Shown: piece by piece, positions 17,401 to 25,348 of the stretch | Layout: each line of letters starts with the position of its first letter | Position numbering within the stretch: the stretch's first letter is position 1 | Source of the DNA: CAYMKL01 sp964390805 | GTDB taxonomy: Bacteria; Chloroflexota; Anaerolineae; VGOG01 | Reading direction: 5' to 3' | Assembly: GCA_964390805.1 (NCBI GenBank) | Contig: CAYMKL010000001.1 | Location: 47,910 to 111,909 of the forward strand | DNA: 64,000 nt | The notes under the pieces: generated by a model | Databases searched by the model: none | Seen by the model: only the letters and a program-made list of their open reading frames with translations | Told to the model about the DNA's origin: nothing | Made by a program: the position numbers and the translations under genes

Positions 17401-17908
17401 CCAAAACTGGGGCAGCCTATTAAGCTGGTGGTGTGTCCACTCCCTGGGCAAGATCGTCGGCGAAGCCGGCTTTGAGGGGCAGAGCCGCAGTTGGATTGAC
17501 GAGTGGCTGCTGGGCAAAGTCATCGCCAGCGCGCTGCAAGACCTGGGGCTGGACGAGTCCGCGGCCTGGCAGGCGGCGGCGGTGGTCAAGCTGCTCACCA
17601 GTCATCAACGCTGGTTTGCGGCGGAGACCCCCGATGCCCGGTCGCGGGCCTATCAAGTCCTGGAAGCTCTGCTCAAAGACGACGAAGTGCAGCAATTCTT
17701 GCAGGTGAACCGCTACCAGGGCGTGTTATGGTTCAACAAAGAAGCCTTTGAGCAGTTGCTCTGGTGGCTGTTGCTGGTGGCGGTGGTGGAAATCAGTGCG
17801 GATCCAGATGGGGCAGAAGAGGTCCTGGCCTGTTACAACATCGTTGAGCAATTGCGCCAGGCCGGGGAGAAATCCGGCTATCAAGTCGAAAAACTGCTGA
17901 TGCCATAA
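14492..17908 (+). CDS. large alpha-amylase-family (GH13-like) protein
   Basis: The ATG at 14492 lies 12 bases after ggaggag and two bases after the carboxypeptidase stop. The 1138-residue product has a helical N-terminal region of about 280 residues, a GH13 (beta/alpha)8 barrel and a long helical C-terminal region. The four barrel motifs are seen: 'DMVPNHVG' (390-397), nucleophile D510 in 'IRFDAAM', acid/base E575 in 'LLAEAFW', and third acid D636 in 'FMNNPDEE', where an NNPD sequence replaces the commoner HD. It probably acts on alpha-glucans or transfers glucosyl units, perhaps in the cytoplasm as no signal peptide is present; specificity is unknown. A short dispersed repeat (17332-17409) is translated in frame as 'LPIADCRLPIAESRIENRKP'. 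Confidence 0.85.
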   Translation: MEFHISRQARDRYQFDEALFSLSGNVILADFHAARVLAQQMNDKRDLVRFPEQAVKAGHINAMGLIDEVLHSVVGLYREQKNQQAMEQALDWVVEKLGQAAVDKALRRFVDEFPPLDVYRREIDPQTYLEGETAGVPHRQMVLEELLMLWLANVNAAFSPLMELFDDAALEKETAYRQVIAGLGEFLATQPTFGPDDQYLVDMLRDPAIAVPHSLSGQLEYIRERWGALLGRYLYRLLSGLDLIREEEKMRFLGAGPARPYEFAGLEAEAERYSLDRDWMPRVVLMAKSTYVWLDQLSRKYGRPITRLDQVPDEELDTLARWGFSGLWLIGLWERSQASQRIKQLCGNPEAVASAYSLFDYQIAADLGGEAAFQSLTERAWQRGVRISGDMVPNHVGIDGKWVIEHPDWFVSLDYSPFPSYTFNGPDLSWDERVGIFVEDHYYTRTDAAVVFKRLDRWTGSEKYVYHGNDGTSMPWNDTAQLNYLNPEVREAVIQTILHVARIFPIIRFDAAMTLTKRHYQRLWFPEPGTGGDIPTRAEHGLTKAQFDAAMPQEFWREVVDRVAQEAPDTLLLAEAFWLMEGYFVRTLGMHRVYNSAFMHMLKSEENANYRTTIKNVLEFDPQILKRFVNFMNNPDEETAIAQFGKDDKYFGVCMMMATMPGLPMFGHGQIEGFTEKYGMEYRRAYWDEQPDEHLIRRHEREIFPLLHRRHLFASVENFLLYDFFAPEGHVNEDVFAYSNRAGHERAVVMYHNKYTDARGWIRTSVAYSVKTGEDGDRVLVQKSLGEGLGLHNQDDYFCTFRDHVSGLEYIRSSKELWEKGLYVELGAYKYQVFLDFREVQDNVWHHYAHLAAYLDGRGVPSIEEALRETFLQPIHRAFKELVNAAMFQRLLDARLTETDGELDQTLLDEVEQKTLHLLREIKQFTSATGDEGSLAQEMRQQLETILQLPIADCRLPIAESRIENRKPKIQNWGSLLSWWCVHSLGKIVGEAGFEGQSRSWIDEWLLGKVIASALQDLGLDESAAWQAAAVVKLLTSHQRWFAAETPDARSRAYQVLEALLKDDEVQQFLQVNRYQGVLWFNKEAFEQLLWWLLLVAVVEISADPDGAEEVLACYNIVEQLRQAGEKSGYQVEKLLMP
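17332..17409. repeat. dispersed low-complexity repeat inside the GH13-like gene
   Basis: Four near-copies of 'gattgccgattgcc' run into 'gaaaatcgaaaaccg' type units. The insert keeps the reading frame and adds about 26 residues to the C-terminal region. Similar repeats are at 440-482, 41968-42070 and 43224-43298. Confidence 0.8.
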
Positions 17909-17975
17909 AAGCTCTACGGGGTATTCGCCAGAGATTGGAAGCAAAGCAGCAGGTAACTCAAGAGCCACCTGAAAC

Positions 17976-18071
17976 AAGAGCCACGGTCAAGCGCCTGACC
18001 GTGGCTCTTCATTCTCACGCAGAGTTCACGTCAAATCCATGCTGTTTTCATCTGGCGGCTTCTCCTATGAT
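17976..18071 (+). promoter_or_regulatory. module A copy 2: hairpin plus 4 x 11-bp repeats
   Basis: A perfect 14-bp stem (17976-17989 with 17996-18009, loop 'agcgcc') terminates the GH13-like gene. Five bases later CTCAC, TTCAC, TCCAT and TTCAT begin at 18014, 18025, 18036 and 18047, again exactly 11 bp apart, and TATGAT lies at 18066-18071. The copy is about 80% identical to 10490-10570, but the repeats have decayed. The gene downstream runs the other way (3' end at 18080), so this copy seems to have no target. Confidence 0.6.
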
Positions 18072-18079
18072 CCCTGGCC

Positions 18080-19483
18080 TTACCTGCCCCTGAAGGAGAT
18101 CATGGCTCCTATGGTCTTGGCCAGGATGAGCAGGTCCAGGTAGATGGATTGGTGTTTGATGTAGTAGAGGTCATATTGGAGCTTGACCAGGGCATCCCGC
18201 ACCGAGCTGGAGTAGCCATAGTTGACCAGGGCCCAGCCAGCCATCCCCGGCCTCACAGCGTGGCGGGCGCGGTAGAAAGGGATTTGTTCCGCCAACTGAT
18301 GGGCAAAAATGGGGCGCTCAGGACGAGGCCCCACGATGCTCATCTCACCTCGCGATACGTTGATAAGCTGAGGTAGCTCGTCCATCATGGTGAGGCGCAA
18401 GAAGCGGCCCACTCGCGTGACCCGGGGGTCGTTCTTCTCAGCCCAAACCGCTCCGGCCTCCTCGGCGTTTGGGACCATGGAGCGGAACTTGAATAGACGA
18501 AAGATCCGCCCGCCTTTGCCCACCCGCTCCTGAGTGTAGAATATGGGGCCTGGGGAATCAACATAGATGGCCAGGGCCAGGATAGGGAAAAGGAGGGCGA
18601 GGACGATGAGTCCAATGCCGGAGATGAAGATGTCCATTGTCCTTTTGGCGAAGGGCCAGAAACTACCGATGGCGGCGTGATCCAGTGGCAGAACGAGGGA
18701 CCAGTCGTCGCCAACATGCTCCACCGGTACCCGACCGGTGATCTCCTCGTAAAAGAGGGGCATGAGGGTGATCTGCACCCCCTGTTCCTGGCAATCCATG
18801 ATCGCTCGGATGAGCTCGCCATGTACAGTGTGGGTGGTGGCAAGGATGATCTCAGAGACGTCTTCCTCTTTCACAAGCGAGAGTAAATCCCGCCGGCTCC
18901 CAATGACCGGTATCCCTTCGATGACCTGCCCTTGCTTGGATGGGTCGTCGTCAATGTAACCAACCAATTGGTACTCAGAAGGCAGGTTTTCCTCGATAGC
19001 CTGGGCTATGATTCGTCCTGCTCGACCAGCTCCTATCACAACAGCCCGCCGCCGAAAGAAAGCACGGCCAAACAGGACACCATAGATCGTGCGCCAGATG
19101 CCCACTAAAGCAAGGGTTGCAGTGGAGTGATAGAGCACAATCCCACGGGGCAGCAATTGACGTGGTGACAAGAAATATATCGCCACGTAGATCAGGAACA
19201 CGAGGGCCGTGATTCTAAACAGAATCAACCAGACCGAGCGAAGGTTGGCGGCAAGCCTCAGGTTATAGAAATCACCAAGAGAGGCCAAGAAGAGCCAGAG
19301 AGCTGTCAAGAAGAGGAACCAGTGGGTTTGGGAAAGAATAAACTCTGGGGAAAAGCTCAGTCGCGGGTCTCGCAATGTCCATACTCGCAAGGCGAAGAGT
19401 ACGGCCAAGATGACCATTGCTAAGTCAACGACAATCAGGAGAACTCTGCGTTCGGAGAGTTGTAAAGGCAGTTTCATTCCCAT
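18080..19483 (-). CDS. exopolysaccharide polyprenyl-phosphate sugar transferase 1
   Basis: This 467-residue polyprenyl glycosylphosphotransferase (WcaJ/WbaP type) has four N-terminal membrane helices (about 10-120), a nucleotide-fold middle ('AVVIGAGRAGRIIAQAIEE', about 140-160) and a C-terminal bacterial sugar transferase domain after a re-entrant helix. The domain has 'GRIFRLFKFRSM', 'TRVGRFLRLTMMDELPQL' and 'GPRPERP'. It transfers a sugar-1-phosphate from a UDP-sugar to undecaprenyl phosphate, the first step of repeat-unit assembly at the membrane. It is the last gene of the minus-strand polysaccharide locus. A second enzyme of this class is at 21751-23166. Confidence 0.92.
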   Translation of the reverse strand: MGMKLPLQLSERRVLLIVVDLAMVILAVLFALRVWTLRDPRLSFSPEFILSQTHWFLFLTALWLFLASLGDFYNLRLAANLRSVWLILFRITALVFLIYVAIYFLSPRQLLPRGIVLYHSTATLALVGIWRTIYGVLFGRAFFRRRAVVIGAGRAGRIIAQAIEENLPSEYQLVGYIDDDPSKQGQVIEGIPVIGSRRDLLSLVKEEDVSEIILATTHTVHGELIRAIMDCQEQGVQITLMPLFYEEITGRVPVEHVGDDWSLVLPLDHAAIGSFWPFAKRTMDIFISGIGLIVLALLFPILALAIYVDSPGPIFYTQERVGKGGRIFRLFKFRSMVPNAEEAGAVWAEKNDPRVTRVGRFLRLTMMDELPQLINVSRGEMSIVGPRPERPIFAHQLAEQIPFYRARHAVRPGMAGWALVNYGYSSSVRDALVKLQYDLYYIKHQSIYLDLLILAKTIGAMISFRGR

Positions 19484-19496
19484 CTATGTCTCAGCG

Positions 19497-20498
19497 TCAA
19501 TGGCCATAAGCACCCTTGAATCTCCGTACCCATTCACATGTCAGGCCGGCTATCACCCCCGCCCCCACCGAAGCAGCGGCCACCAGAAGAAATAAAGGGG
19601 CGGGCAGGCCAACCTCTAAGTCTTTGCGAAGCGCCCACCACCAGAAGGGCAGGGAGATAAGGAGAAACAGCAGGGCGAGACCCCCGGCCAACCACACCAA
19701 TCCCCTCCAGAAGATGCTCCCGATAACAGCAGTTGCCATGAGGAAAAGCAGGCCGATTTGGATCTTCTGGGTTTGGGGGGTGCGCGAGTCGGCCACAGCC
19801 TTGCGGGGATGCCTTCGGTAGACCAGTGCCCTCCAATAGCTATAGTGGTTTTTCCGACGGGCGTACTCTACGATGGATTCTGGGTGTGAGTGGTAAACGA
19901 CAGCCTGAGGAGCAAAGACCATTCTGTAGCCAGCACTCGCCAGTCTAAAAGACAACTCCGTATCCTCAGCTCCCAGGAGATCCTCTCGAAACCCCCCGCC
20001 ATCCATAAAGACGTGCTTCCTGTAGCCCGCCGTTCCTGTATTGATAAAATCTATCTGGCGATGCCTGGCGATGTTCCGATAACGATAGTCATATTCGAGT
20101 TGGATGAATCGTGGAATAAGGCCAGTCTGACGAGTACGAACCACCCCGCAAACCCCTGAAACCCCTTGGTCGGCGAAGGGTGCAATCATGGCCTCGATCC
20201 AATTGAGTTCTGGGATACAATCAGCATCGGTGAAAAGAAGGATTTTGCCTTGAGTTTGCTTAGCGCCTAAGTTTCTAGCTGCCGCTGCGCCCCTATGGGG
20301 CTGAGATAGAAAGGTCGCCCCATAACGATCAGCTATGGTCTTGACTGCAGTATCCACAGGGCCATCATTCACCACGATGATCTCGAATCTGTCTCGGGGC
20401 ATGGTCTGCCGTTCTAAGGCGTGCAGGCAGGGACCGAGGCTCCGCGAGGCATTATGGGCCGGGATGACCACGGAGATCAACGACGGTGGCTGGTTCAT
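19497..20498 (-). CDS. glycosyltransferase family 2 with C-terminal membrane helices
   Basis: The ATG at 20498 has ggaggagcgag just upstream; the frame extends to 20531 only through a dispersed C-rich repeat. The 333-residue protein has a GT-A fold: 'SVVIPAHNASRSLGPCLHAL' at the start, 'VVNDGP', a metal-binding DxD-like 'FTDADC' and 'GAEDTELSFRLASAGY'. About three membrane helices follow residue 240. It would add a sugar to the lipid-linked repeat unit on the cytoplasmic face. The start overlaps the end of the preceding membrane protein gene by four bases (ATGA). Confidence 0.9.
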   Translation of the reverse strand: MNQPPSLISVVIPAHNASRSLGPCLHALERQTMPRDRFEIIVVNDGPVDTAVKTIADRYGATFLSQPHRGAAAARNLGAKQTQGKILLFTDADCIPELNWIEAMIAPFADQGVSGVCGVVRTRQTGLIPRFIQLEYDYRYRNIARHRQIDFINTGTAGYRKHVFMDGGGFREDLLGAEDTELSFRLASAGYRMVFAPQAVVYHSHPESIVEYARRKNHYSYWRALVYRRHPRKAVADSRTPQTQKIQIGLLFLMATAVIGSIFWRGLVWLAGGLALLFLLISLPFWWWALRKDLEVGLPAPLFLLVAAASVGAGVIAGLTCEWVRRFKGAYGH

Positions 20499-21709
20499 GA
20501 CTCGCTCCTCCAGCCCCCCCTTCCCCCCCAACGTTGGGGGGGTACTGAGAGGGATGCCTCCCCCCCAACCCTTCGACCTTCCCTTCGATCTTGCTCAGGG
20601 CAGGGCTCAGGGCAGGCTTTGGGGGGGACTGAGGAGGGGCGGTGAACACTTTCCCACCATAGGAACAGAGCGCCCAGGAGAGAAGGGGGGGCAAAGACCA
20701 CGAAGTATAACAGCACGGCATAGCCCAGGGCAGCCCCCTTCTCCAGCCCAAAGACGCCCAGGGCGAGAGTGCACAAGTAGTGGAAGACCCCCAGCTTGCC
20801 GGGGACCGAGGGCACTGCCACCCCTACTTGGAGCACCACTACCAAGAACAGGGCAGCGGCAAAGGATAGAGGCAAGCCCAAGGCCAGGAAGACCATGTAG
20901 TTCACCAATATGCTGAGAACCCAGATGAGAAGGGACCACCCCTGCAATTGAAGCCCCACCCAGGGAGAACGCAGCACATCCAGGCTGCCTAGAGCCAGTC
21001 CCGTTGCCCGATGAATCCCTGTTCCCCAACTCTCTGGTAAGAAGCGCGAGATCGTTTCCACCAGGGTGAGCAGCCGTTCCCTGCCGTGGGACAGAGTCAG
21101 AGCGACGCCGAGAAAGGCGGTGGCGAAGACAGCCAGATTTACACGGGAATCTCGGAACCAAGGGGGCAGGGAGACGAAAATGGGGACACATAGCACCAGC
21201 AGGAGCAGCATCAGAATATCCAACCACTTCTCAACGGCAATAGTGCCCAGAGTGCGAGATCGGCTACGGCTCTCGATCTTGCCCATGAAGTAGATGCGGG
21301 CTACCTCGCCCAGACGGGCAGGGACGACGATGTTGAGCATCTGGCCGATGAGGAGCACCTCGGCCAGCCTGAAGCAACTGAGCCCTTTTTGACCAGGATG
21401 ATAAAGCAGCCTCCAGCGGGCGGCTCGGACCAGAGGGCTTACGAACACCAGCGCCAGGGCCAGGGCCACGAACCGGTAATCGGCCTGAGAGAAAGCGGCA
21501 ACCACCTGGGAAAGAGGGACATCCCGGAAGGCCAGCCATAGGAAGACAACGCTGAGGCCGGTGCCCAGGGCCACCTGGAGACCTCGGATGTTTGCTTGCT
21601 GCCATAGGCCATTGGCGCGTTCCCTCAAGGACAGAGTTGCTGCCTCCAATTGATGCTCTCCATTTGGAGCGCCTGTTCGCTTCTGTGCTCGCTGACTTGT
21701 ATCACTCAT
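20495..21709 (-). CDS. lysylphosphatidylglycerol-synthase-TM-type (UPF0104) membrane protein
   Basis: The 404-residue protein has seven to eight predicted membrane helices and the family signatures 'SPLVRAARWRLLYH', 'NIVVPARLGEVARIYFMG' and 'TLGTIAVEKWLDILML'. The family includes the flippase half of MprF and AglD-like proteins; here a role in moving or anchoring polysaccharide intermediates is only suggested by context. The last about 50 residues ('KACPEPCPEQDRREGRR' onward) are a direct translation of dispersed repeats at 20507-20620. The original C-terminus has therefore been replaced, and the stop now overlaps the next gene's start. Confidence 0.87.
   Translation of the reverse strand: MSDTSQRAQKRTGAPNGEHQLEAATLSLRERANGLWQQANIRGLQVALGTGLSVVFLWLAFRDVPLSQVVAAFSQADYRFVALALALVFVSPLVRAARWRLLYHPGQKGLSCFRLAEVLLIGQMLNIVVPARLGEVARIYFMGKIESRSRSRTLGTIAVEKWLDILMLLLLVLCVPIFVSLPPWFRDSRVNLAVFATAFLGVALTLSHGRERLLTLVETISRFLPESWGTGIHRATGLALGSLDVLRSPWVGLQLQGWSLLIWVLSILVNYMVFLALGLPLSFAAALFLVVVLQVGVAVPSVPGKLGVFHYLCTLALGVFGLEKGAALGYAVLLYFVVFAPPSLLGALFLWWESVHRPSSVPPKACPEPCPEQDRREGRRVGGEASLSVPPQRWGGRGGWRSES
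20507..20620. repeat. dispersed repeat cluster (C-rich and TTCGAC...GCTCAGG types)
   Basis: Two families lie side by side: a C-tract/G-tract palindrome ('cccccccaacgttggggggg' type) and copies of 'ccttcgaccttgctcaggg'. Both families recur at 43576-43655, and one or other at 23306, 41982, 46548, 47864, 50326, 50623, 50722 and 51260. Here they form the 3' end of the membrane protein gene. Confidence 0.8.
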
Positions 21710-21750
21710 TCAACTACGGTGCTGCTCGCTAATGGAGATAGAGTTTTGTG

Positions 21751-23166
21751 CTAGAACGCCCCTTTTCCTCTGAGCACCAGTCCGATGGTCTTCCAGAGAA
21801 TCTGCAAATCCAGTAAAAGCGAGTAGTTCTGTATGTAGTACAGATCATCTTCGATGTGCAGGTGTAGGGGCTTGTCGCTGCGGCCACTAATCGCCCACCA
21901 GCTTGTCAGGCCCTGGGGTACGGCGAAACGCTTGCGCTGCCAGGGCTCGTATCGCTCCACCAGCCAGGGCATCTCTGGCCGAGGTCCCACCAGGCTCATG
22001 TCCCCCTTAAGGATGTTAAAAAACTGCGGCAGCTCATCAAAGCTCGTTCGGCGCAGCCACCGTCCTACCCTTGTGACACGAGGGTCGTCTCTAACCTTAT
22101 GGATAACCTGGCCATCCTCAGTGAGCCGGGTGACCTCAGCCCAATGCTCTTCAGCGCCGACCACCATGGAGCGGAACTTGTACATCCAGAAAGTTTTCCC
22201 GTTCTCACCCACTCGCGGTTGTTTGAAAATAACGGGGCCTGGGGAATCCAATTTGATGAGGACCGCGACGAGGAGCAGCAAGGGCCAGATCAGCAAGAGC
22301 AAAGCAGTTGTAGCCATAAGGTCGAACAGGCGCTTCACGAAGCGCTGAAAGCCATCAATAGCCGGTTCGCGCAATCCGATCATGGGAATCCCGGCGAAAA
22401 TGCCTACGTGGGCGCGGGGAAAAGCCAAATCGAAGAAATCGGGCACCACTTGCACTCGAATGGGGTACTTCTGTAGCTCGGCTATCAAATTGGCCATACG
22501 ACCTCGCTCGTGATGCTTCAAGGCAATGACCACTTCTTCTACGTTATAATCCTCCACCACGTCGCATGCCTGGTCCAGGGTACCAAGCACAGGCAAGCCC
22601 TCGATCATCGCCCCTTGTCTTTGGGAATCCTCAGCCAGAAACCCAACCGTTTCCAGGCCCATGTAGCGATACTCTTCCAAGGCCTGGGCAACCTCACAGC
22701 CCAGTGAATCCGCGCCGACAATCAAAACGCGAGTCATGCCCTGATGGTGGCTGCGACGGAGGCGAAAGAAAGCTCGTAACACAGCACGATAGCCTGTAAG
22801 AAGAGCAAGATCAATCAAGAAGAAGTACAAAAACAGGTAACGAGGAATATCGCGGTAAGTGAGATAGAGGATACCGGCGAGGCTGAAAGCGGCTAGAGTC
22901 GTAGCCAGAATGACGAGCGGGAATTCGTCAACAGCTCGGAATACTCGGTTGGAGTTATATAGAGATAGAATCAGGAAGATCAGGGGCCAGATCAAGGCCA
23001 CCAGTCCATAGACCTGTAAGGGCACGCGTGCCATCTCCCAGGGAATCCAGTCGCCATAGGGCAGGCGAAATCGGAGCACGCTGGCTACGTACAGGGCGCC
23101 CTCGGTGAGGACGAGATCCATGATAAACAGGAACACCATATAACCAGTATTGAACCTCTTGAACAT
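21751..23166 (-). CDS. exopolysaccharide polyprenyl-phosphate sugar transferase 2
   Basis: The start is set at ATG 23166 because a promoter (-10 at 23195-23200) lies inside the longer open frame that begins at 23250. The 471-residue product has N-terminal membrane helices, a Rossmann-like region ('VLIVGADSLGCEVAQALEEY') and a sugar transferase domain with 'GKTFWMYKFRSMVVGAEEHW', 'TRVGRWLRRTSFDELPQF' and 'GPRPEMPWLVERYEPWQRKR'. It is the undecaprenyl-phosphate glucose/galactose phosphotransferase type. Having two such initiators in one locus suggests two repeat units or a remnant of locus merging. It is the first gene of the promoter-proximal group 23166-18080. Confidence 0.92.
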   Translation of the reverse strand: MFKRFNTGYMVFLFIMDLVLTEGALYVASVLRFRLPYGDWIPWEMARVPLQVYGLVALIWPLIFLILSLYNSNRVFRAVDEFPLVILATTLAAFSLAGILYLTYRDIPRYLFLYFFLIDLALLTGYRAVLRAFFRLRRSHHQGMTRVLIVGADSLGCEVAQALEEYRYMGLETVGFLAEDSQRQGAMIEGLPVLGTLDQACDVVEDYNVEEVVIALKHHERGRMANLIAELQKYPIRVQVVPDFFDLAFPRAHVGIFAGIPMIGLREPAIDGFQRFVKRLFDLMATTALLLLIWPLLLLVAVLIKLDSPGPVIFKQPRVGENGKTFWMYKFRSMVVGAEEHWAEVTRLTEDGQVIHKVRDDPRVTRVGRWLRRTSFDELPQFFNILKGDMSLVGPRPEMPWLVERYEPWQRKRFAVPQGLTSWWAISGRSDKPLHLHIEDDLYYIQNYSLLLDLQILWKTIGLVLRGKGAF

Positions 23167-23194
23167 GGGAACTTTCCCTTTGCGTGGTGAGCTA

Positions 23195-23223
23195 ATTATA
23201 CCATACTGGAAGTCTAAAAACAA
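23195..23223 (-). promoter_or_regulatory. promoter of the sugar transferase operon
   Basis: Minus strand: -35 TTGTTT (23218-23223), 17-bp spacer, -10 TATAAT (23195-23200) with an extended TG one base upstream. Transcription would start near 23188, about 20 bases before the ATG at 23166, which decides that start codon. Confidence 0.65.
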
Positions 23224-23305
23224 ACTCGCCGCTTTCATCCCGCGCTCCACTTGGAGGCCGGTCTTTTCGTGGCGAGTTTATGAGCCAGGTAGAGGAACAA
23301 CGCAT

Positions 23306-23329
23306 CCCTTCGACAGGCTCAGGACAAGC
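23306..23329. repeat. dispersed repeat, TTCGAC...GCTCAGGAC type
   Basis: An intergenic copy of the 'cccttcgacaggctcagg' family found inside several genes of the window. The remaining part of this 230-bp gap (about 23330-23420) holds mirrored 'gcaggatttacgg' / 'ccgcaaatcccgc' segments, and no gene is seen. Confidence 0.75.
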
Positions 23330-23426
23330 AGCAGGATTTACGGATCACTTGCACGTTTGGCAGGGCCATGCAACATACTCCATCATCCGCAAATCCCGCA
23401 CATCCGTGTTCTGACTGAGGGTGCAG

Positions 23427-25028
23427 TCATTCTGTGAACTCCCATGATGATGCCCCCGCTTCGGATTGGGCGTGCTCATGACCTTGTGTCGCCAGGTGAT
23501 CGGGTGCCAGGTTGAGGTACAGGCCGGTGACGAGGCCCATGATCATCCACATCACGACGCCTGGCTTGGTGCCCAGCATGAAGGCATCGGTCAGGCCGAA
23601 TATCTGGTGGGCCAGCATGCCAGCGCCCAAGCCGAGGATGAGTCGCTTGATCCGCTCATCAGGCGCCCAGGTGTAAGCGCGCCACGCGGTGCGGACAAAG
23701 GCGGCCAGCAAGGCAACGTAGGCGACGAAGCCAGGGATGCCCAGGTCAATGGCTACTTGGAGGAGTTCGTTGTGGGCGTGGGTGATGACGCTGCGACGGT
23801 TGCCGAGCAAATAGCGTAAATTGCGAGGATTGCTGACATACAGGTTGGGGAACATATACCGGGCCACGTGATCAAAGGTACCGATGCCTGCACTTCTGAG
23901 AGGAAAGGTCTCCAGGACCTTCAACCCCAAGCGCCAGACCCGCTGGCGAAAGTAATACGATCGAAGAAGTTGGCTCATGGCGGGGTGCTCGGTAACATTC
24001 AACGCATTGGCCAGGAGGGGCAAGTAGGCCATAAAGAGCAACCACACCAGCAGGAGGCACACGATGCTCAGGAGGCTCCATCGGAACCGCCCATTCAGAG
24101 CGAAGGCCAATCCAACGCAGGCAATGGAAAGACCTGCAAGAGCCCCTCGCGATTGAGTCAGGAGCAACGTGAGGACGGTGCTAACCAGCGTCAGAATTGT
24201 CAGGCCCATATAGAGCCTCCTGTGTCGAAGTGATTCGAACAAACGTCCCTTTAGTGTGATGGCGTAAAGGGGGATGAGGTACACGAGCGTTCCGGCAATG
24301 CCGTTGGGATGAAAGCCCCCTTGAAGTGAGCGGGGGACGTCAACGATCTTCTGTGGGATAAGGGCATAGACTTCTGACAGGTCAACAACCTTGTTGAGGA
24401 ACCAGTCTGTTCCAAGCAGACCCAGGCCGGCGATGGCTAACCCAAGGAGATGCAATACGACCAGCCAACGAATCAAGTTGCCGTCTTGCTGAAGTCCGTG
24501 CAGCACTTCATAAAAGAGCACGATGCTGAAAGCCACTCCATAGAGCTTCGGATGGCCCAGCGAGGTTTTGGCAGAAATGACGGCGCTGAACAGGATCGTG
24601 AGCAGTAGGAGAACAGCAATGGACAGGTCTAAGGGGGTTGGGGGCAAAAGCGACCGTGTGCGGATCCAGCGCAGCACGATTAGAGCAAGCAAGAATATCA
24701 CACCCGGAACAAACGGACGGTCTGTGAAAACGAACCAGGTATAATTCAGGCAAATGGCCCCGACGATGAGCCAATGCCAGATGACAGCCGAGCTAGTAGA
24801 TTTTTCAGACATACGCTCCCTGGCGGAACCTCCTTCGAAGGCCCGGCTTGTTTCCCGGCCAAGGAAAAGCCCGCCCAGTGTAGCCAGGCCAAGCGTTACA
24901 AGAGGGGAGGTGCTGATGAAGAGGAGGGGGAGGAAAGAAGCGGCCAGCCAATAAAATGTCCGGAAACCTGTCCCCTGAACCAATTTAAACCAAACTAGGG
25001 ATTTATAGCCTGGTTCTTGAGAGTGCAT
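23427..25028 (-). CDS. O-antigen ligase/polymerase-type membrane protein 1
   Basis: The start ATG at 25028 shares its A with the stop of the upstream WecG fragment (TGATG). The 533-residue protein has about twelve membrane helices and the Wzy_C/O-antigen ligase signature: a large periplasmic loop with 'RVWRLGLKVLETFPLRSAGIGTF' split by 'NRRSVITHAHNELLQVAID', and an earlier 'TLLLTQSRGALAGL'. Such proteins polymerise or transfer polysaccharide chains outside the membrane. Two further proteins of this superfamily are at 29629 and 40589, so assigning ligase or polymerase to any one is not possible from sequence. Confidence 0.88.
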   Translation of the reverse strand: MHSQEPGYKSLVWFKLVQGTGFRTFYWLAASFLPLLFISTSPLVTLGLATLGGLFLGRETSRAFEGGSARERMSEKSTSSAVIWHWLIVGAICLNYTWFVFTDRPFVPGVIFLLALIVLRWIRTRSLLPPTPLDLSIAVLLLLTILFSAVISAKTSLGHPKLYGVAFSIVLFYEVLHGLQQDGNLIRWLVVLHLLGLAIAGLGLLGTDWFLNKVVDLSEVYALIPQKIVDVPRSLQGGFHPNGIAGTLVYLIPLYAITLKGRLFESLRHRRLYMGLTILTLVSTVLTLLLTQSRGALAGLSIACVGLAFALNGRFRWSLLSIVCLLLVWLLFMAYLPLLANALNVTEHPAMSQLLRSYYFRQRVWRLGLKVLETFPLRSAGIGTFDHVARYMFPNLYVSNPRNLRYLLGNRRSVITHAHNELLQVAIDLGIPGFVAYVALLAAFVRTAWRAYTWAPDERIKRLILGLGAGMLAHQIFGLTDAFMLGTKPGVVMWMIMGLVTGLYLNLAPDHLATQGHEHAQSEAGASSWEFTE

Positions 25029-25348
25029 CACAGAGATAGCAGTCCCAGCCGCTGCTTCAGAACCCGCCATAAGAAAAGGGGATTACCAATAAGATAGCGC
25101 TTCCACAACCGGCGCGGCTCGATGATGAGCCACGCCAGCCATTCCAAGCTGTGGTCCGTCATCCAGCGGGGGGCGCGGCGCAGTTCACCGGAGACGTAAT
25201 CAAAGACCGCTCCACCGGTGAGGGCCACGTTGATCTCAATGCGGTCCCAGTTCTCCATCAGCCAGCGTTCTTGAGGTTGCATCCCAAAGCCAACGATGAT
25301 AATGTTAGGCTTAACGGCGTTGGTTCGGCCTAGCTCAGGAATCTTCAT
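25028..25348 (-). pseudogene. truncated WecG/TagA/CpsF glycosyltransferase, C-terminal part
   Basis: The 106 codons give the C-terminal half of the WecG/TagA/CpsF family: 'PNIIIVGFGMQPQERWL', 'GGAVFDYVSGELRRAP' and 'HSLEWLAWLIIEPRRLWKRY'. Intact members have about 240 residues and carry their catalytic N-terminal half, including the conserved Asp and donor site, before this point. That half is absent and the frame instead overlaps the end of the GT4 gene by 14 bases. The product is very probably inactive. Its stop is fused to the start of the polymerase gene, so its translation may be kept for coupling. Confidence 0.85.

Noticed and set aside
20507..20560. G-tracts that might form a G-quadruplex (also at 47864 and 50326)
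   Set aside because: Each strand has only two long G-runs close together; the palindromic repeat explains them better.
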